Below the pieces are notes generated by a model that saw only the letters and a program-made list of their open reading frames with translations, ran no database searches and was not told the DNA's origin. Of a DNA stretch of 40,359 nucleotides, positions 17,660 to 28,415 are shown piece by piece (position 1 is the first letter of the stretch; each line of letters begins with the position of its first letter). The stretch is from Alphaproteobacteria bacterium. GTDB lineage: Bacteria > Pseudomonadota > Alphaproteobacteria > SHVV01. Made by a program: the position numbers and the translations under genes. The stretch is taken from the NCBI GenBank assembly GCA_016869275.1, contig VGEO01000019.1, forward strand, positions 1 to 40,359, read 5' to 3'.

Positions 17660-19447
17660 ATGGCTGCCTACGACATCATCGACCACACCTACGACGTCGT
17701 CGTGGTCGGCGCCGGCGGCGCCGGTTTGCGCGCGGTGGTCGGCTTGGCCGAAGCCGGCCTCTCCACCGCCTGCCTCACCAAGGTGTTCCCGACCCGCAGC
17801 CACACGGTCGCGGCCCAAGGCGGCATCTCGGCCGCGCTCGGCAACATGGGCCAGGACGACTGGCGCTGGCACATGTACGACACCGTCAAGGGCGCCGACT
17901 GGCTCGGCGACCAGGACGCGATCGAGTACATGTGCAAAGAGGGCCCGGCCGCGATCATCGAGCTCGAGCACTACGGCGTGCCGTTCTCGCGCACCGAGAC
18001 CGGCACCATCTACCAGCGCGCGTTCGGCGGCATGACCGCCGAGTACGGCAAGCGCATCATCCAGCGCACCTGCGCCGCCGCCGACCGCACCGGCCACGCC
18101 ATCTTGCACACGCTCTACCAGCAGTCGATCAAGCACGACGTCGAGTTCTACGTCGAATACTTCTCGCTCGGCCTGATCATGGAGAACGGCGTTTGCCGGG
18201 GCGTGATGGCGTGGAACCTGGACGACGGCTCGCTCCACCGTTTCCGCGCCCACCTCGTGATCCTGGCGACCGGCGGCTACGGCCGCGCCTACTTCTCGGC
18301 GACCTCGGCCCACACCTGCACCGGCGATGGCAACGCCATGGTGCTCGAAGCCGGCCTGCCCTTGCAGGACGTCGAGTTCGTCCAGTTCCACCCGACCGGC
18401 ATCTACGGCTCGGGCGTCTTGATCACCGAGGGCGCCCGCGGCGAAGGCGGCTTCCTTGTCAATTCGCAGGGCGAGCGCTACATGGAGCGCTATGCGCCGA
18501 ACGCCAAGGACCTGGCTTCGCGCGACGTCGTGAGCCGCGCCTCGACCATCGAGATCCGCGAGGGCCGCGGCGTCGGACCCAACAAGGACCACGTGTTCCT
18601 GCATTTGGACCACCTGGACCCCAAGATCCTCGAAGAGCGGCTCCCCGGCATCTCCGAGAGCGCCCACGTCTTCGCCGGCGTCGACGTCACGCGCCAGCCG
18701 ATCCCGGTGATCCCGACCGTCCACTACAACATGGGCGGCATCCCGACCAACTACTGGGGCGAGGTGCTGATCAAGAAGGGCGACAATCCCGACCACGTCG
18801 TCCCCGGCCTGATGGCGATCGGCGAGGCGGCATGCGTCTCGGTCCACGGCGCCAATCGCCTGGGCTCGAACTCGCTCCTCGACTTGGTCGTGTTCGGCCG
18901 CGCCGCCGGCATCCGCGCCGCGCAGCTGGTCAAGCCCGGCACGCCGCACAAGAACCTGCCGAAGAACGCGGGCGACGAAGCGGTCGCCAAGTTCGACTAT
19001 TACCGCAACGTCAAGGGCAAGCTCCCGACCGCGACCATCCGCCTCGACATGCAGCGGGTGATGCAGGCGAACTGCGCCGTGTTCCGCACCGGCGAGGTCA
19101 TGGACGAAGGCGTCAAGAAGCTCGAGGGCGTGCGCCAGTCGATGAGCGAGATCGGGATCAAGGACCGCTCGCTGATCTGGAACTCCGATCTCATGGAGAC
19201 GATCGAGCTCGACAACCTGATGCAGCAGGCGATCTGCACCATGCACGCCGCCGCCAACCGCAAGGAAAGCCGCGGCGGTCATGCACGCGAGGACTACAAG
19301 GACCGCGACGACGCCAACTGGATGAAGCACACGCTGGTGTCGTACGACAAGAAAACCGGCAAGACGTCGATCGATTACCGGCCGGTCCACGCCTACACGC
19401 TCTCCGACGAAGTCGAGTACATCCCGCCCAAGGCGCGGACGTACTGA
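17660..19447 (+). CDS. sdhA: Succinate dehydrogenase flavoprotein subunit
   Basis: Catalytic FAD subunit oxidising succinate to fumarate. The 595 residues match the family. The dinucleotide motif is [13 protein letters not shown] (13-25), His48 in [11 protein letters not shown] is the covalent FAD attachment, [21 protein letters not shown] lies at the active site, and the C-terminus ends in YIPPKARTY. Codon use is strongly GC3-biased like its neighbours. Confidence 0.98.
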   Translation: MAAYDIIDHTYDVVVVGAGGAGLRAVVGLAEAGLSTACLTKVFPTRSHTVAAQGGISAALGNMGQDDWRWHMYDTVKGADWLGDQDAIEYMCKEGPAAIIELEHYGVPFSRTETGTIYQRAFGGMTAEYGKRIIQRTCAAADRTGHAILHTLYQQSIKHDVEFYVEYFSLGLIMENGVCRGVMAWNLDDGSLHRFRAHLVILATGGYGRAYFSATSAHTCTGDGNAMVLEAGLPLQDVEFVQFHPTGIYGSGVLITEGARGEGGFLVNSQGERYMERYAPNAKDLASRDVVSRASTIEIREGRGVGPNKDHVFLHLDHLDPKILEERLPGISESAHVFAGVDVTRQPIPVIPTVHYNMGGIPTNYWGEVLIKKGDNPDHVVPGLMAIGEAACVSVHGANRLGSNSLLDLVVFGRAAGIRAAQLVKPGTPHKNLPKNAGDEAVAKFDYYRNVKGKLPTATIRLDMQRVMQANCAVFRTGEVMDEGVKKLEGVRQSMSEIGIKDRSLIWNSDLMETIELDNLMQQAICTMHAAANRKESRGGHAREDYKDRDDANWMKHTLVSYDKKTGKTSIDYRPVHAYTLSDEVEYIPPKARTY

Positions 19448-19480
19448 GCGCTAGCGGAACCGGATCACGCGAGGATCACC

Positions 19481-20263
19481 ATGGCCGAATTCACCCTGCC
19501 GCAGAACTCGAAAATCCGCCCGGGCACGACCCACGCCGCGCCGGCCGGGGCCAAGCGCACCAAGAAGTTCAAGGTCTATCGCTGGAACCCCGACGACAAG
19601 AAGAACCCGCAGGTCGATATCTACGAGGTCGATTTGGACAGCTGCGGGCCGATGGTTCTGGACGGCCTGATCAAGATCAAGAACGAGATCGATTCGACGC
19701 TTACGTTCCGCCGTTCGTGCCGCGAGGGCGTGTGCGGCAGTTGCGCGATGAACATCGACGGCACCAACACGCTGGCCTGCACCAAGGCGATCGCCGACGT
19801 GAAGGGCGACGTCAAGGTGTACCCCTTGCCGCATTTGCCGGTGGTGAAGGACCTGGTGCCCGACCTCACCACCTTCTACGCCCAGTACAAGTCGATCAAG
19901 CCGTGGCTGCAGTCGACCACGCCGCCGCCGCCCGATCGCGAGCGCAAGCAGTCGCAGGACGAGCGCAAGAAGCTGGACGGGCTGTGGGAATGCATCCTCT
20001 GCGCCTCGTGCTCGACCAGCTGCCCGTCCTATTGGTGGAACGGCGACCGTTACCTCGGCCCGGCGATCCTGCTGCAGGCCTATCGCTTCCTGGTCGATTC
20101 GCGCGACGAGGCGACCGGCGAGCGCCTGGACAATTTGGAAGATCCGTTCCGGCTCTACCGCTGCCACACGATCTTGAACTGCACTAAGACCTGCCCCAAG
20201 GGCTTGAACCCGGCCAAGGCGATCGCCGAAATCAAGAAGATGCTGGTCGAGCGGCAGGTCTGA
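19481..20263 (+). CDS. sdhB: Succinate dehydrogenase iron-sulfur subunit
   Basis: Electron-transfer subunit, 260 residues. Ligands for the [2Fe-2S] centre lie in [16 protein letters not shown], those for the [4Fe-4S] centre in [12 protein letters not shown], and those for the [3Fe-4S] centre in [17 protein letters not shown]. The ATG at 19481 has GAGGATC upstream. It closes the sdh operon, followed by a hairpin repeat region. Confidence 0.98.
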   Translation: MAEFTLPQNSKIRPGTTHAAPAGAKRTKKFKVYRWNPDDKKNPQVDIYEVDLDSCGPMVLDGLIKIKNEIDSTLTFRRSCREGVCGSCAMNIDGTNTLACTKAIADVKGDVKVYPLPHLPVVKDLVPDLTTFYAQYKSIKPWLQSTTPPPPDRERKQSQDERKKLDGLWECILCASCSTSCPSYWWNGDRYLGPAILLQAYRFLVDSRDEATGERLDNLEDPFRLYRCHTILNCTKTCPKGLNPAKAIAEIKKMLVERQV

Positions 20264-20284
20264 GCGCCGCTCACCGGCACCATC

Positions 20285-20355
20285 CGTCCGCTCCCCTCGA
20301 GGGGGGCGGGGACGTCCATCATGATGGGCCCCCCTCGTCCGCGCGCGAGAGGGGC
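20285..20355. repeat. GC-rich intergenic hairpin repeats, copy 6 (two inverted units)
   Basis: Two adjacent inverted structures: CGTCCGCTCCCC / GGGGGGCGGGGACG, and CCCCCCTCG / CGAGAGGGGCG around CGCGCG. They lie in the gap between sdhB and mmsA. Confidence 0.5.
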
Positions 20356-20411
20356 GCTAAGGTCGCGGGCCAACGAATAGGCGCGCGAACACCGTCCCCG
20401 ACGAGGCCCCC

Positions 20412-21914
<1,503 letters not shown>

Positions 21915-21985
21915 ACTTCGTCCGGCGTGCGCTTGCGGCACGATCCGGGGCCGGCTTTATAGCTGTTCTCCGCCGCGGAGGTCAC

Positions 21986-22966
21986 ATGGCCTGGTCGACG
22001 GCGATAGGGGTTTTGATGCTGGCCAGCGCGCTCGCTGGGCTCGGCACGTTCGTGCCGACAGTTCCCGTCTTGGCCCAAACCACGACGATACCTGGCAGTC
22101 CGATCAAATTTCCCACCGAGGCCGCGCTTTTCTTGCGCTGGAGCAACATGAAACAGACGTTTCTGTTTCGACCCGCCCAGGGCGACGGCCCATTTCCCGC
22201 AGTGGTCGTTCTACCTCCCTGCGGCGGCATGGGCCTGAACAGCTTCGACTGGGCGGAACGCCTCACCAAGGAAGGCTATGTGGCGTTGCTCGTCGAGAGC
22301 AACACCGCGCGCGGCATCACCCGCAACTGTTCCAACCAGCCAGCGATCAAGCTCGACCAGCAGATGGTGGACGCCGCGGCGGCGCTCGAGCACCTGAGGC
22401 GGCTGACGATCGTTATGGGCGACCGCCTCGCGGTTCTCGGGTTCTCGTTCGGCGGCATGGTCGCGCTGCGCATGGCGAGTGCGACCTACCAAAAAGACAT
22501 GGCGTTCGGGCCACGCGGGCTGAAGGCCGTGGCGTCGTTCTATCCGTGGTGCGATCGCAATGGCCGCGGCTACGACAGCCGCGACATCGTCACGGACGGC
22601 ATTCCCCCCGACATCGTGACCCCGACGATGCTGTTTGCCGGTGGAAAAGACGACGAGAGCCTGCCCCAACCTTGTATCGAGAACGTCGAACGTGTCCGAT
22701 CCCGCGGGAGACCGATCTCCCTGAAGCTGTATCCAAACGCGACGCATGGCTTCGACATGAGGAACTATGGGCTCGAAGGGCGCCGGAACCCGCAGGGCTA
22801 TTTCTATCGTTACGATCCCGACGCGACCGCAGATTCCTGGCGCGAAGTAAACGCGTTTTTCGCCCGCGAGCTCGCAACCCCGTACGCCCCTCCGCCCGCC
22901 CCCACCCGCACCGGGCCACAACCGGAGGAGGGCTACGCAGAAGAGCGAAATCGCCTTCTGCGATAG
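21986..22966 (+). CDS. Secreted dienelactone-hydrolase-like alpha/beta hydrolase
   Basis: A 326-residue protein with an N-terminal signal peptide (hydrophobic 5-30, likely cleaved near VLAQT) and a dienelactone-hydrolase-type fold: VVVLPPCGGMG, nucleophile elbow GFSFGGMVA (Ser154), GGKDDESLP (acid at 222 or 223) and ATHGFD (His254). Classical dienelactone hydrolases use Cys; here it is Ser, so esterase-type chemistry on an unknown periplasmic substrate is likely. CGGEGG-like ribosome site CGGAGG (21976-21981) precedes the ATG. It has more A/T at third positions than its neighbours and is bounded by two copies of the mmsA 3' end, suggesting acquisition by insertion. Confidence 0.85.
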   Translation: MAWSTAIGVLMLASALAGLGTFVPTVPVLAQTTTIPGSPIKFPTEAALFLRWSNMKQTFLFRPAQGDGPFPAVVVLPPCGGMGLNSFDWAERLTKEGYVALLVESNTARGITRNCSNQPAIKLDQQMVDAAAALEHLRRLTIVMGDRLAVLGFSFGGMVALRMASATYQKDMAFGPRGLKAVASFYPWCDRNGRGYDSRDIVTDGIPPDIVTPTMLFAGGKDDESLPQPCIENVERVRSRGRPISLKLYPNATHGFDMRNYGLEGRRNPQGYFYRYDPDATADSWREVNAFFARELATPYAPPPAPTRTGPQPEEGYAEERNRLLR

Positions 22967-22980
22967 TCGGTACTAGTGCA

Positions 22981-23034
22981 GCCGACCGGCATCCGCGCGC
23001 GGGCCGAGTTCGCGATGCCGACGATGCGGTGAAC
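22981..23034 (+). repeat. Direct repeat, right copy (duplicate of the mmsA 3' end)
   Basis: A 54-base copy of 21863-21916 with four substitutions, still reading as the end of MmsA up to a TGA stop. It has no coding role here and marks the right edge of the segment carrying the hydrolase. Confidence 0.85.
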
Positions 23035-23051
23035 GCGTCGGCGGGTCGGGT

Positions 23052-23474
23052 CTACCAGATCGGCGTCGCCGCCACCGCCGGCGTCATCGCGACCGCGGTC
23101 GTCGGTGGCCGTTGTTCGGGTGGATCGTCCGGGCTCCGCGGCGGCCCGGCATCACCGCGCCGCGCCGTATCGATCCCGAGCGCGCCCAGCGAATCGAGGC
23201 CGCGAAAATCCTTGGCGGTCGCCGGCGCGCCGCGCGTCTCGCAGAGTTTCCGATCCTGGCGGAGCGCGCTCTCCAGGATGCGACAGTCCTTGCCGGTCGC
23301 GGCATCGAGCGCGTGTTCGGCGACGCCCTTGCCCGACGACGCGGTCATGATCGCCGAGGTCGCGGTGATCGCGTGATCCAAGAGCGGCGCGCCGACGATC
23401 GCGCCCATGCAGCCGGACGTCGCGGCGGCGAGGAGGTCGGCAGCGACAAGACGAACGCCGGTACCAACGCGCAT
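23052..23474 (-). CDS. Small Cys-containing exported protein, possible lipoprotein
   Basis: A 140-residue protein. The N-terminus resembles a lipoprotein signal (VRLVAADLLAAATSGC, Cys22), though the residue at -3 is Thr rather than Leu. The centre, DAATGKDCRILESALRQDRKLCETRG followed by SPAT-like APATAKDFRGL, resembles a recurring uncharacterised alphaproteobacterial motif (TGKDC...CE...F.GL). The C-terminus is Pro/Arg-rich and low in complexity. The ATG at 23474 has an excellent AAGGGAG ribosome site seven bases upstream. The function is unknown. Confidence 0.7.
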   Translation of the reverse strand: MRVGTGVRLVAADLLAAATSGCMGAIVGAPLLDHAITATSAIMTASSGKGVAEHALDAATGKDCRILESALRQDRKLCETRGAPATAKDFRGLDSLGALGIDTARRGDAGPPRSPDDPPEQRPPTTAVAMTPAVAATPIW

Positions 23475-23628
23475 GGTCAGTCTCCCTTGATCGGGCGACC
23501 CCTCCCCCAGGGCAAACTGCGTTGGCTTGTTCGTCGATTGGCCGGCTGGCGACGCCGGTCTCGGGGAAAATACTGATCTATTTTTATATGAATGACAAAT
23601 GGTTAGAAGCCGATCTTATGACAAAATG
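23475..23628. other. Gap with AT-rich patch between two minus-strand genes
   Basis: Positions 23560-23630 are AT-rich and contain TTGTCA twice on the minus strand, so a promoter for the small exported protein is likely here, though no -10 box at ideal spacing stands out. A C-run near 23503 looks like a degenerate hairpin repeat. Confidence 0.3.
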
Positions 23629-24510
23629 TTACCAAATGAGCCGGGCCAGCGCCGCCGCCGGTCGGACGCCGCGGGCGCGGCAGGCGGCGGCGAGCTTGGC
23701 GCCGTCGGGCGCTTCGCCGTCCGCGAGCGCGAGCTCGGCACCGTGGATGCCCGAAGCCACCAGGTAGCCGTCGATGCCGGCGCGATTGGCGCCGGCAATA
23801 TCGGTCAGAAGCGAATCGCCGACCGCGAACACCGCCCCCTTGGCGATGCCCGTGAACAGCGCGAAGCAGGCGGCGTAGGCCGCGGCATGCGGCTTGCCGT
23901 GATAGACGACGCGACCGCCACGGGCTTCGTAGGCCTGGGCGAGGGCGCCGGCGCACAGCACATGGCGCGTACCGCGTTGAACTTCGAGGTCGGGGTTGGC
24001 GCAGATCATCGGCAGGCCGCGCGCCAGCGCTTCCGCCATGAACGCGTCGTAGTCGGCGACCGTCTCGCGGTCGTCGTCGAACAGCCCGGTCGCGGCGACG
24101 AAGGTCGCGCGCGCGAGATCGGGAACGACTTCGTAATCCAAGCCTTCCATCAGGCCCCAGTCGCGCTCGGGCCCCAAACGAAAGTAGCGTTCGCCGAGCC
24201 CGGCGTGAAACGGATCGTCGCGGCGCTCGAGCGCGGCGCGGGTCAAATCGCCCGACGTGACGATCGCGTCGTAGGCCGCGCGCACGACGCCGAGCTCTTC
24301 GAGCCGGCGCACGACCTCTTGCGATCGCCGCGGCGCGTTCGAGAGGAGAACGGTGCGGATGCCGGCGGCGCGGAACCGCGCAAGGCAGTCGACCGCGGCC
24401 GGATAGGCCGCAATGCCGTTGTGGATCACGCCCCACAGGTCGAGGATCGCGGCGCGATAGCGCGACGCGACGCCGCCGATGCCGTCGAGGATCGGAATCG
24501 CGTCGGTCAT
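23629..24510 (-). CDS. HAD superfamily hydrolase, subfamily IIA (TIGR01459-type)
   Basis: A 293-residue phosphatase-like HAD protein. Motif I is AILDLWGVIHNG (Asp24; the usual second Asp is Trp, as in this subfamily), motif II is TVLLSNAPRRS, and the C-terminal motif is VFAVGDSLLTDIAGANRAGID, preceded by VYHGKPH with the conserved Lys. The IIA cap lies between motifs II and III. The substrate is unknown. The ATG at 24510 is chosen because sequence further upstream is only hairpin repeat. Confidence 0.9.
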   Translation of the reverse strand: MTDAIPILDGIGGVASRYRAAILDLWGVIHNGIAAYPAAVDCLARFRAAGIRTVLLSNAPRRSQEVVRRLEELGVVRAAYDAIVTSGDLTRAALERRDDPFHAGLGERYFRLGPERDWGLMEGLDYEVVPDLARATFVAATGLFDDDRETVADYDAFMAEALARGLPMICANPDLEVQRGTRHVLCAGALAQAYEARGGRVVYHGKPHAAAYAACFALFTGIAKGAVFAVGDSLLTDIAGANRAGIDGYLVASGIHGAELALADGEAPDGAKLAAACRARGVRPAAALARLIW

Positions 24511-24515
24511 CGGTA

Positions 24516-24555
24516 CGACCCCCTCCCTACCCTCCCCCTCTCCGAGGGGGAGGGG
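24516..24555. repeat. GC-rich intergenic hairpin repeat, copy 7
   Basis: CCTACCCTCCCCCTC / GAGGGGGAGGGG arms with a short CC loop, between the EAL-domain gene and the HAD gene. Confidence 0.65.
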
Positions 24556-24569
24556 CTGTGACCGACGGG

Positions 24570-24615
24570 TCTCCGCCCTCTGCGCAGCAGGGGGAGGGTA
24601 GCGAGGGGGTCGGCG
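24570..24615. repeat. GC-rich intergenic hairpin repeat, copy 8
   Basis: A second unit next to copy 7, with CCGCCCTCTGC and GCAGGGGGAGGGTAGCGAGGG. The pair resembles the copy 1 and 2 pair around 2667-2802. Confidence 0.6.
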
Positions 24616-24641
24616 AGCCACGCGGCAAGGTCGGCCCCGCG

Positions 24642-25868
24642 CTAATGCTCGAACCGGCTCGGCTTGGGTTCGCCGAACAGATAGCCCTGGCCGAAGTCGA
24701 TGTTGTGCTCGATCAAGCTGATCACCATCGCTTCGGTCTCGACCTTCTCGGCGATCAAGGCGATCCCGGCCCGTTTCATCGCGAGTTTCAGGTCTTCGAT
24801 ATGGACCGGGAGGTCGGCCTGGTGGCGCGCCGACATCAGCGTGTCGGCGCCGACCTTGAGGAATTTGACGCCGCGCTTGGCCAGCGCGCCGATGTCGATG
24901 TGCAGCGAGCGAACGCGGTCGATCGAGAGGCCGAAGCCGAGCCGCGCCAGCCGCGCCAGGTCGGTCTCGACGTCGGCATCGTTCAAGTCGTCCTGGCCGA
25001 ACTCGAAGAACAACACCGGCGCGAGCTCGGTGTTGTGCTCGAGAAAATCGACGAACTGCGGGAAGAACGCCTTGTCCGACAGCGACCAGCGCGAGATGTT
25101 GCAGAAGAACCCGAGGTTGGGGTTGTCGCGGAGCGCGCGGCGCACGAGCTGGACACAGCGGAACAGCAGCAAGTTGTCGATCGTCGAGATGTAGCCCTGT
25201 TCGGCGGCGACCGCGATGTAGCGCTCGGGCAGGATGACGCTGCCGTCCTCGTGGCGGATGCGCGAGAAGGTCTCGTAGAACTGGACGTCCCGCTGCGGCA
25301 GCCGCACCACCGGCTGTAGGTAAAGGTCGACCCGGTTCTCGCGAAGCGCGCGCTTGGTGATTTCGAGGACCTCGGCGTCGGAGAGCGACTTCGGCTGGAT
25401 CACCGGCAGCGGCTGGGTGGTGTTGGACAGAACGTCGCGCTTGGCGGTACCGGTCGCGTTGGCGGCGCGCATCCCGCGCTTGGCGTTGAGCTGGGTGAGG
25501 AGGCTCCGCAGCACCCGCATCTCCGAGACGATCTCGGCGTTCGAGCGGGCGACGTCGCCGTCGGAAACGAGCACGGTAAGATCGGCGATCTTGGCTTCGG
25601 TCGAACCGCGCAGTGCGTCATGCGCCGTCGTCAGCACGCGCACGTCGCGGCCGAGGCGCCGGCTGACCGCGACCTGCACCGCCGCGATATGGGCGAGCGC
25701 CGCCGCCACGAACACGAACGCCGCGGCGGCATGGGCGCCGTAGGAAGGGAGGTCGGGTACCAACGCCGGCAGTTCGCGCGCTACGATGGCGGCGAGCGCG
25801 GCGTAACAGCCGATCAGGAATAGGCGTGCGAACCACATTGCGGTCGGGCGGACGGTAGCACAGCTCAC
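24642..25868 (-). CDS. Membrane-anchored degenerate EAL-domain protein, TipF-like
   Basis: Up to 408 residues: two membrane helices (about 12-36 and 46-66), a coiled-coil-prone linker (80-130) and an EAL domain (165-405). The layout matches TipF, the c-di-GMP-binding flagellar positioning factor of Caulobacter. Signature residues are eroded: EAL reads ETF (199-201), the DDFGTG loop reads SIDRVRS, KIDRSF reads KVGADTL; CNIS, AEKVE and GQGYLFGEP remain. It is therefore probably a binding or scaffold protein rather than a phosphodiesterase. The start is the GTG at 25868 with AGGAA nine bases upstream; the ATG at 25838 is an alternative. No flagellar genes lie nearby, so the TipF link is inference. 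Confidence 0.75.
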   Translation of the reverse strand: MSCATVRPTAMWFARLFLIGCYAALAAIVARELPALVPDLPSYGAHAAAAFVFVAAALAHIAAVQVAVSRRLGRDVRVLTTAHDALRGSTEAKIADLTVLVSDGDVARSNAEIVSEMRVLRSLLTQLNAKRGMRAANATGTAKRDVLSNTTQPLPVIQPKSLSDAEVLEITKRALRENRVDLYLQPVVRLPQRDVQFYETFSRIRHEDGSVILPERYIAVAAEQGYISTIDNLLLFRCVQLVRRALRDNPNLGFFCNISRWSLSDKAFFPQFVDFLEHNTELAPVLFFEFGQDDLNDADVETDLARLARLGFGLSIDRVRSLHIDIGALAKRGVKFLKVGADTLMSARHQADLPVHIEDLKLAMKRAGIALIAEKVETEAMVISLIEHNIDFGQGYLFGEPKPSRFEH

Positions 25869-25893
25869 GCCCGCGCTTCCTGCCGCAGCCGCC

Positions 25894-25979
25894 GATCACG
25901 CGTTGGCGTCGACTGCTGCCGATCACGCGTCGCCGCCGACCGCCCTTGTTCACGCATCGGCGCCGACCGCCGCCCCCAC
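25894..25979. repeat. Three imperfect tandem copies at the pyrD 3' end
   Basis: Units of 27-30 bases, each beginning (GA)TCACGC and carrying GGCGCCGACC-like sequence, run from the last codons of pyrD into the gap before the EAL gene. Each unit repeats the pyrD stop context (on the minus strand GCGTGA). Confidence 0.5.
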
Positions 25980-27011
25980 TGCGGCGAAGCCGTCGCGGCT
26001 GATGAGCGCGGCGAGCTCGGCGTTGGCGCGCCCGAGCAGGTCGGGACCGTCATAGATCATCGCCGTATAAAGTTGCACCAGGGTCGCGCCCGCCCGGATC
26101 TTGGCGTAGGCATCGGCGCCCGAGCCGATGCCGCCGACCCCGATCAGGGGCAGCCGGCCTCCGGTCAGGCGGTAGAAATCGCGCAGCACCGCGGTCGAGG
26201 GAGCGAACAGGGGCGCCCCGCTCAAGCCCCCGGTCTCGTGGCGATGACGGCTCTTCAAGCCCTCGCGCGCGCCGATCGTGGTGTTGCCGACGATGAGCCC
26301 GTCTAGTCCTTTGGCGAGCGCCACCTCGGCGATCGCGGCGCGTTCGTCGGGGTCGAGGTCGGGCGCAACCTTGGCGAGGATCGGGACGGCGCGGGCGCCG
26401 GCGGCGACCGCTTCGGCGCGCGCGGCATGGAGCCGGTCGAGCAGTTCGCCCAATACGGCGCGGCTCTGGAGCGCGCGTAACCCGGGCGTATTGGGCGAGG
26501 ACACGTTGACGGTGACGTAGGCGACGGCGGCGTGGAGCGCCCGGAACCCGGTGACATAGTCGGCGATCCGATCCGCGCTCTCCTTGTTGGCCCCGAGATT
26601 GGCGCCGACGATGCCAGGCCGACCGCGCCGCGCCGCGAGCCGGACCGCGGCACGCGCGAGGCCGCCGCTATTGAACCCCAGGCGGTTGATGACGGCGCGG
26701 TCCTCGGTCAGGCGAAAGAGGCGTGGCCGCGGATTGCCGGGTTGGGGCTCGGGCGTGATCGAGCCGACCTCGACGAAGCCGAAGCCGAGCTCGAGCGCCC
26801 GGTCGGGGACGCGTGCGTCCTTGTCGAACCCGGCCGCGAGCCCGATCGGGTTCGGAAAGTCCAACCCCAACGCCCGAACGCGAAGACGCGGATCGGCCGC
26901 CGGCAGTGCCCCGGCGGCCAATCCCCACGCCAGCGCGGCGAGCGCGACCGCGTGCGCGCGTTCGGGGTCGAGGGCGAAAAGCCACGGTCGGATCAGGCGA
27001 AACGGGAGCAC
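25950..27011 (-). CDS. pyrD: Dihydroorotate dehydrogenase (quinone), class 2
   Basis: Membrane-associated flavoenzyme of pyrimidine synthesis that passes electrons to quinone. The 353 residues include the N-terminal amphipathic membrane-binding extension that defines class 2 (RLIRPWLFALDPERAHAVAL), NPIGLAAGFDKDA, GFVEVGSITPEPQPGNPRPR, the catalytic base Ser in NVSSPNTPGL, and IGVGGIGSGADAYAKIRAGA for the phosphate site. It starts with GTG at 27011. The C-terminal VGAAVGADA is low in complexity and lies in the tandem repeat. Confidence 0.96.
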   Translation of the reverse strand: MLPFRLIRPWLFALDPERAHAVALAALAWGLAAGALPAADPRLRVRALGLDFPNPIGLAAGFDKDARVPDRALELGFGFVEVGSITPEPQPGNPRPRLFRLTEDRAVINRLGFNSGGLARAAVRLAARRGRPGIVGANLGANKESADRIADYVTGFRALHAAVAYVTVNVSSPNTPGLRALQSRAVLGELLDRLHAARAEAVAAGARAVPILAKVAPDLDPDERAAIAEVALAKGLDGLIVGNTTIGAREGLKSRHRHETGGLSGAPLFAPSTAVLRDFYRLTGGRLPLIGVGGIGSGADAYAKIRAGATLVQLYTAMIYDGPDLLGRANAELAALISRDGFAAVGAAVGADA

Positions 27012-27113
27012 GGCATCGCTGGTTTGGAAGGAACGGCGCGGAGCGGTCGCGGTACCCCTTTAAAATAGCTGCTTGCGCGGTAAGCCGCCGCTGTATTATC
27101 GGCTGGCGCCGCC

Positions 27114-28406
27114 ATGCGCATCGTTTCGCTCTTTATCGTCCTCGTCGTCGCGGGCTTTGTCGCTGGGACCGTTGGTGCCCAGCCGGCCTTCGATGCCAGC
27201 CGCGACCTCGTCGCACGGCTTGCCGCCGCCGTGCGCGCGCCGTGCGCTTATCCAGGGGATACGTTCCGGCAGATGGCGGGCCGGCTTGGGCCCGACGTCG
27301 GCTTGATCCACCAGCAGGGCCTCCGCGACCGCGCCGAGCCGATCGGCTGGCAACGGACCTTCGCCCTCAAACCCTACGGCATGATCGAAGTCACCCGGCT
27401 GGCGCCGCCCGACGCCCGCGGCCATATTTCGGCCGAGCTCCAATTGGCCGCCGGCGACCGGCTGCTGCCGGTGCTCTCGGTCCTGGCCGGGCTCGACTGC
27501 ACCGTGATCGAGGCGCGCCGGCTCGTTTATGACGGACGGGGCCAGCTCGACCGCATGATCGTCCTCGACGCCGAGCTCGAGCCGACCGGGGCGAGCTCGC
27601 CGCTCAATCCGCCGGTGCCCGACGCCGAAGCGCCCGATCCCGGCGGGATCCGCATCGCCGTGGTCGATACCGGCGTCAATTACTTGCTGCCGCCGATCGC
27701 CGCCGCTCTCGCCCGCGACAGCCAGGGCCGCGCGCTCGGTTACGACTATTGGGACCTCGACCCCTATCCGTTCGACAGCGACACCCGGCGCTCGGCGTTC
27801 TATCCGATGCACCAGGGTACGCGCACCGCGAGCGTGATCGTCGCCGAAGCACCCAAGGCGCGAATCGTTCCCTACCGGTTTCCGTTTCCCGATCTCGGGC
27901 TCATGGCCGACCTCGTCCGCGATGCCGATGCCGCCGGCGCGCGCATTGTCGTGATTTCCTACGCCGCCGCGGCCGAGGGCGACTGGGACGCGTTCATCGA
28001 AGCCGCCGAGGCGCGGCCCAATCTCCTGATCATCGCCGCCGCCGGGCCGGGCGGGCGCAACCTGGACGTGACCGCCGAACCGCCGGCGACGCTCGTGCTC
28101 CCCAACGTCATCGTCGTGACCGCCGCCGACAAGCGCGGGCGGCTCCTGGGCAACGCCAACTACGGCCCGCGCTCGGTCCATTTGGCGGTCGCCGCCGAAG
28201 ACGTTGCGGTGATCGACTTTTCCGGGCAGCGCGGGCTCGGCTCGGGCACCGGGATCGCCGCCGCCCGGCTCGCGGCCTACGCCGCCCGGCTGTTGGCCGC
28301 CAACCCCGACTGGACGATGACGCGGCTTCGCGAGGGCCTGCTCAAGGCCGGCCGGCCGCCGGTTGGCGAGCCCGCCCGCACCCGCCACGGCGTTGTCGTC
28401 GATTGA
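27114..28406 (+). CDS. Secreted subtilase (S8) homologue lacking catalytic Ser
   Basis: A 430-residue protein with signal peptide (residues 1-22, VGAQPA cleavage region), an unrecognised N-terminal domain of about 150 residues, then a subtilisin-like domain. Asp185 (IRIAVVDTGVNY) and His233 (MHQGTRTAS) are in place. The oxyanion Asn of AAGN is Pro312 (AAAGPGG), and the nucleophile box GTSMAAP reads GTGIAAA, with Gly380 instead of Ser. NYGPRSVHLAV and the following helix are otherwise standard. A peptidase is therefore unlikely; a periplasmic binding or regulatory role is possible. A TATTAT hexamer lies 15 bases before the ATG, so the leader is very short. It is divergent from pyrD. Confidence 0.8.
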   Translation: MRIVSLFIVLVVAGFVAGTVGAQPAFDASRDLVARLAAAVRAPCAYPGDTFRQMAGRLGPDVGLIHQQGLRDRAEPIGWQRTFALKPYGMIEVTRLAPPDARGHISAELQLAAGDRLLPVLSVLAGLDCTVIEARRLVYDGRGQLDRMIVLDAELEPTGASSPLNPPVPDAEAPDPGGIRIAVVDTGVNYLLPPIAAALARDSQGRALGYDYWDLDPYPFDSDTRRSAFYPMHQGTRTASVIVAEAPKARIVPYRFPFPDLGLMADLVRDADAAGARIVVISYAAAAEGDWDAFIEAAEARPNLLIIAAAGPGGRNLDVTAEPPATLVLPNVIVVTAADKRGRLLGNANYGPRSVHLAVAAEDVAVIDFSGQRGLGSGTGIAAARLAAYAARLLAANPDWTMTRLREGLLKAGRPPVGEPARTRHGVVVD

Positions 28407-28415
28407 GCGTTGGCG

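Noticed and set aside
17624-19390. A long minus-strand frame opposite sdhA
   Set aside because: Antisense shadow of a highly conserved gene; no start context and no recognisable domains.
25894-25979. Possible CRISPR-like array
   Set aside because: Only three imperfect adjacent units with no spacers and no cas genes.
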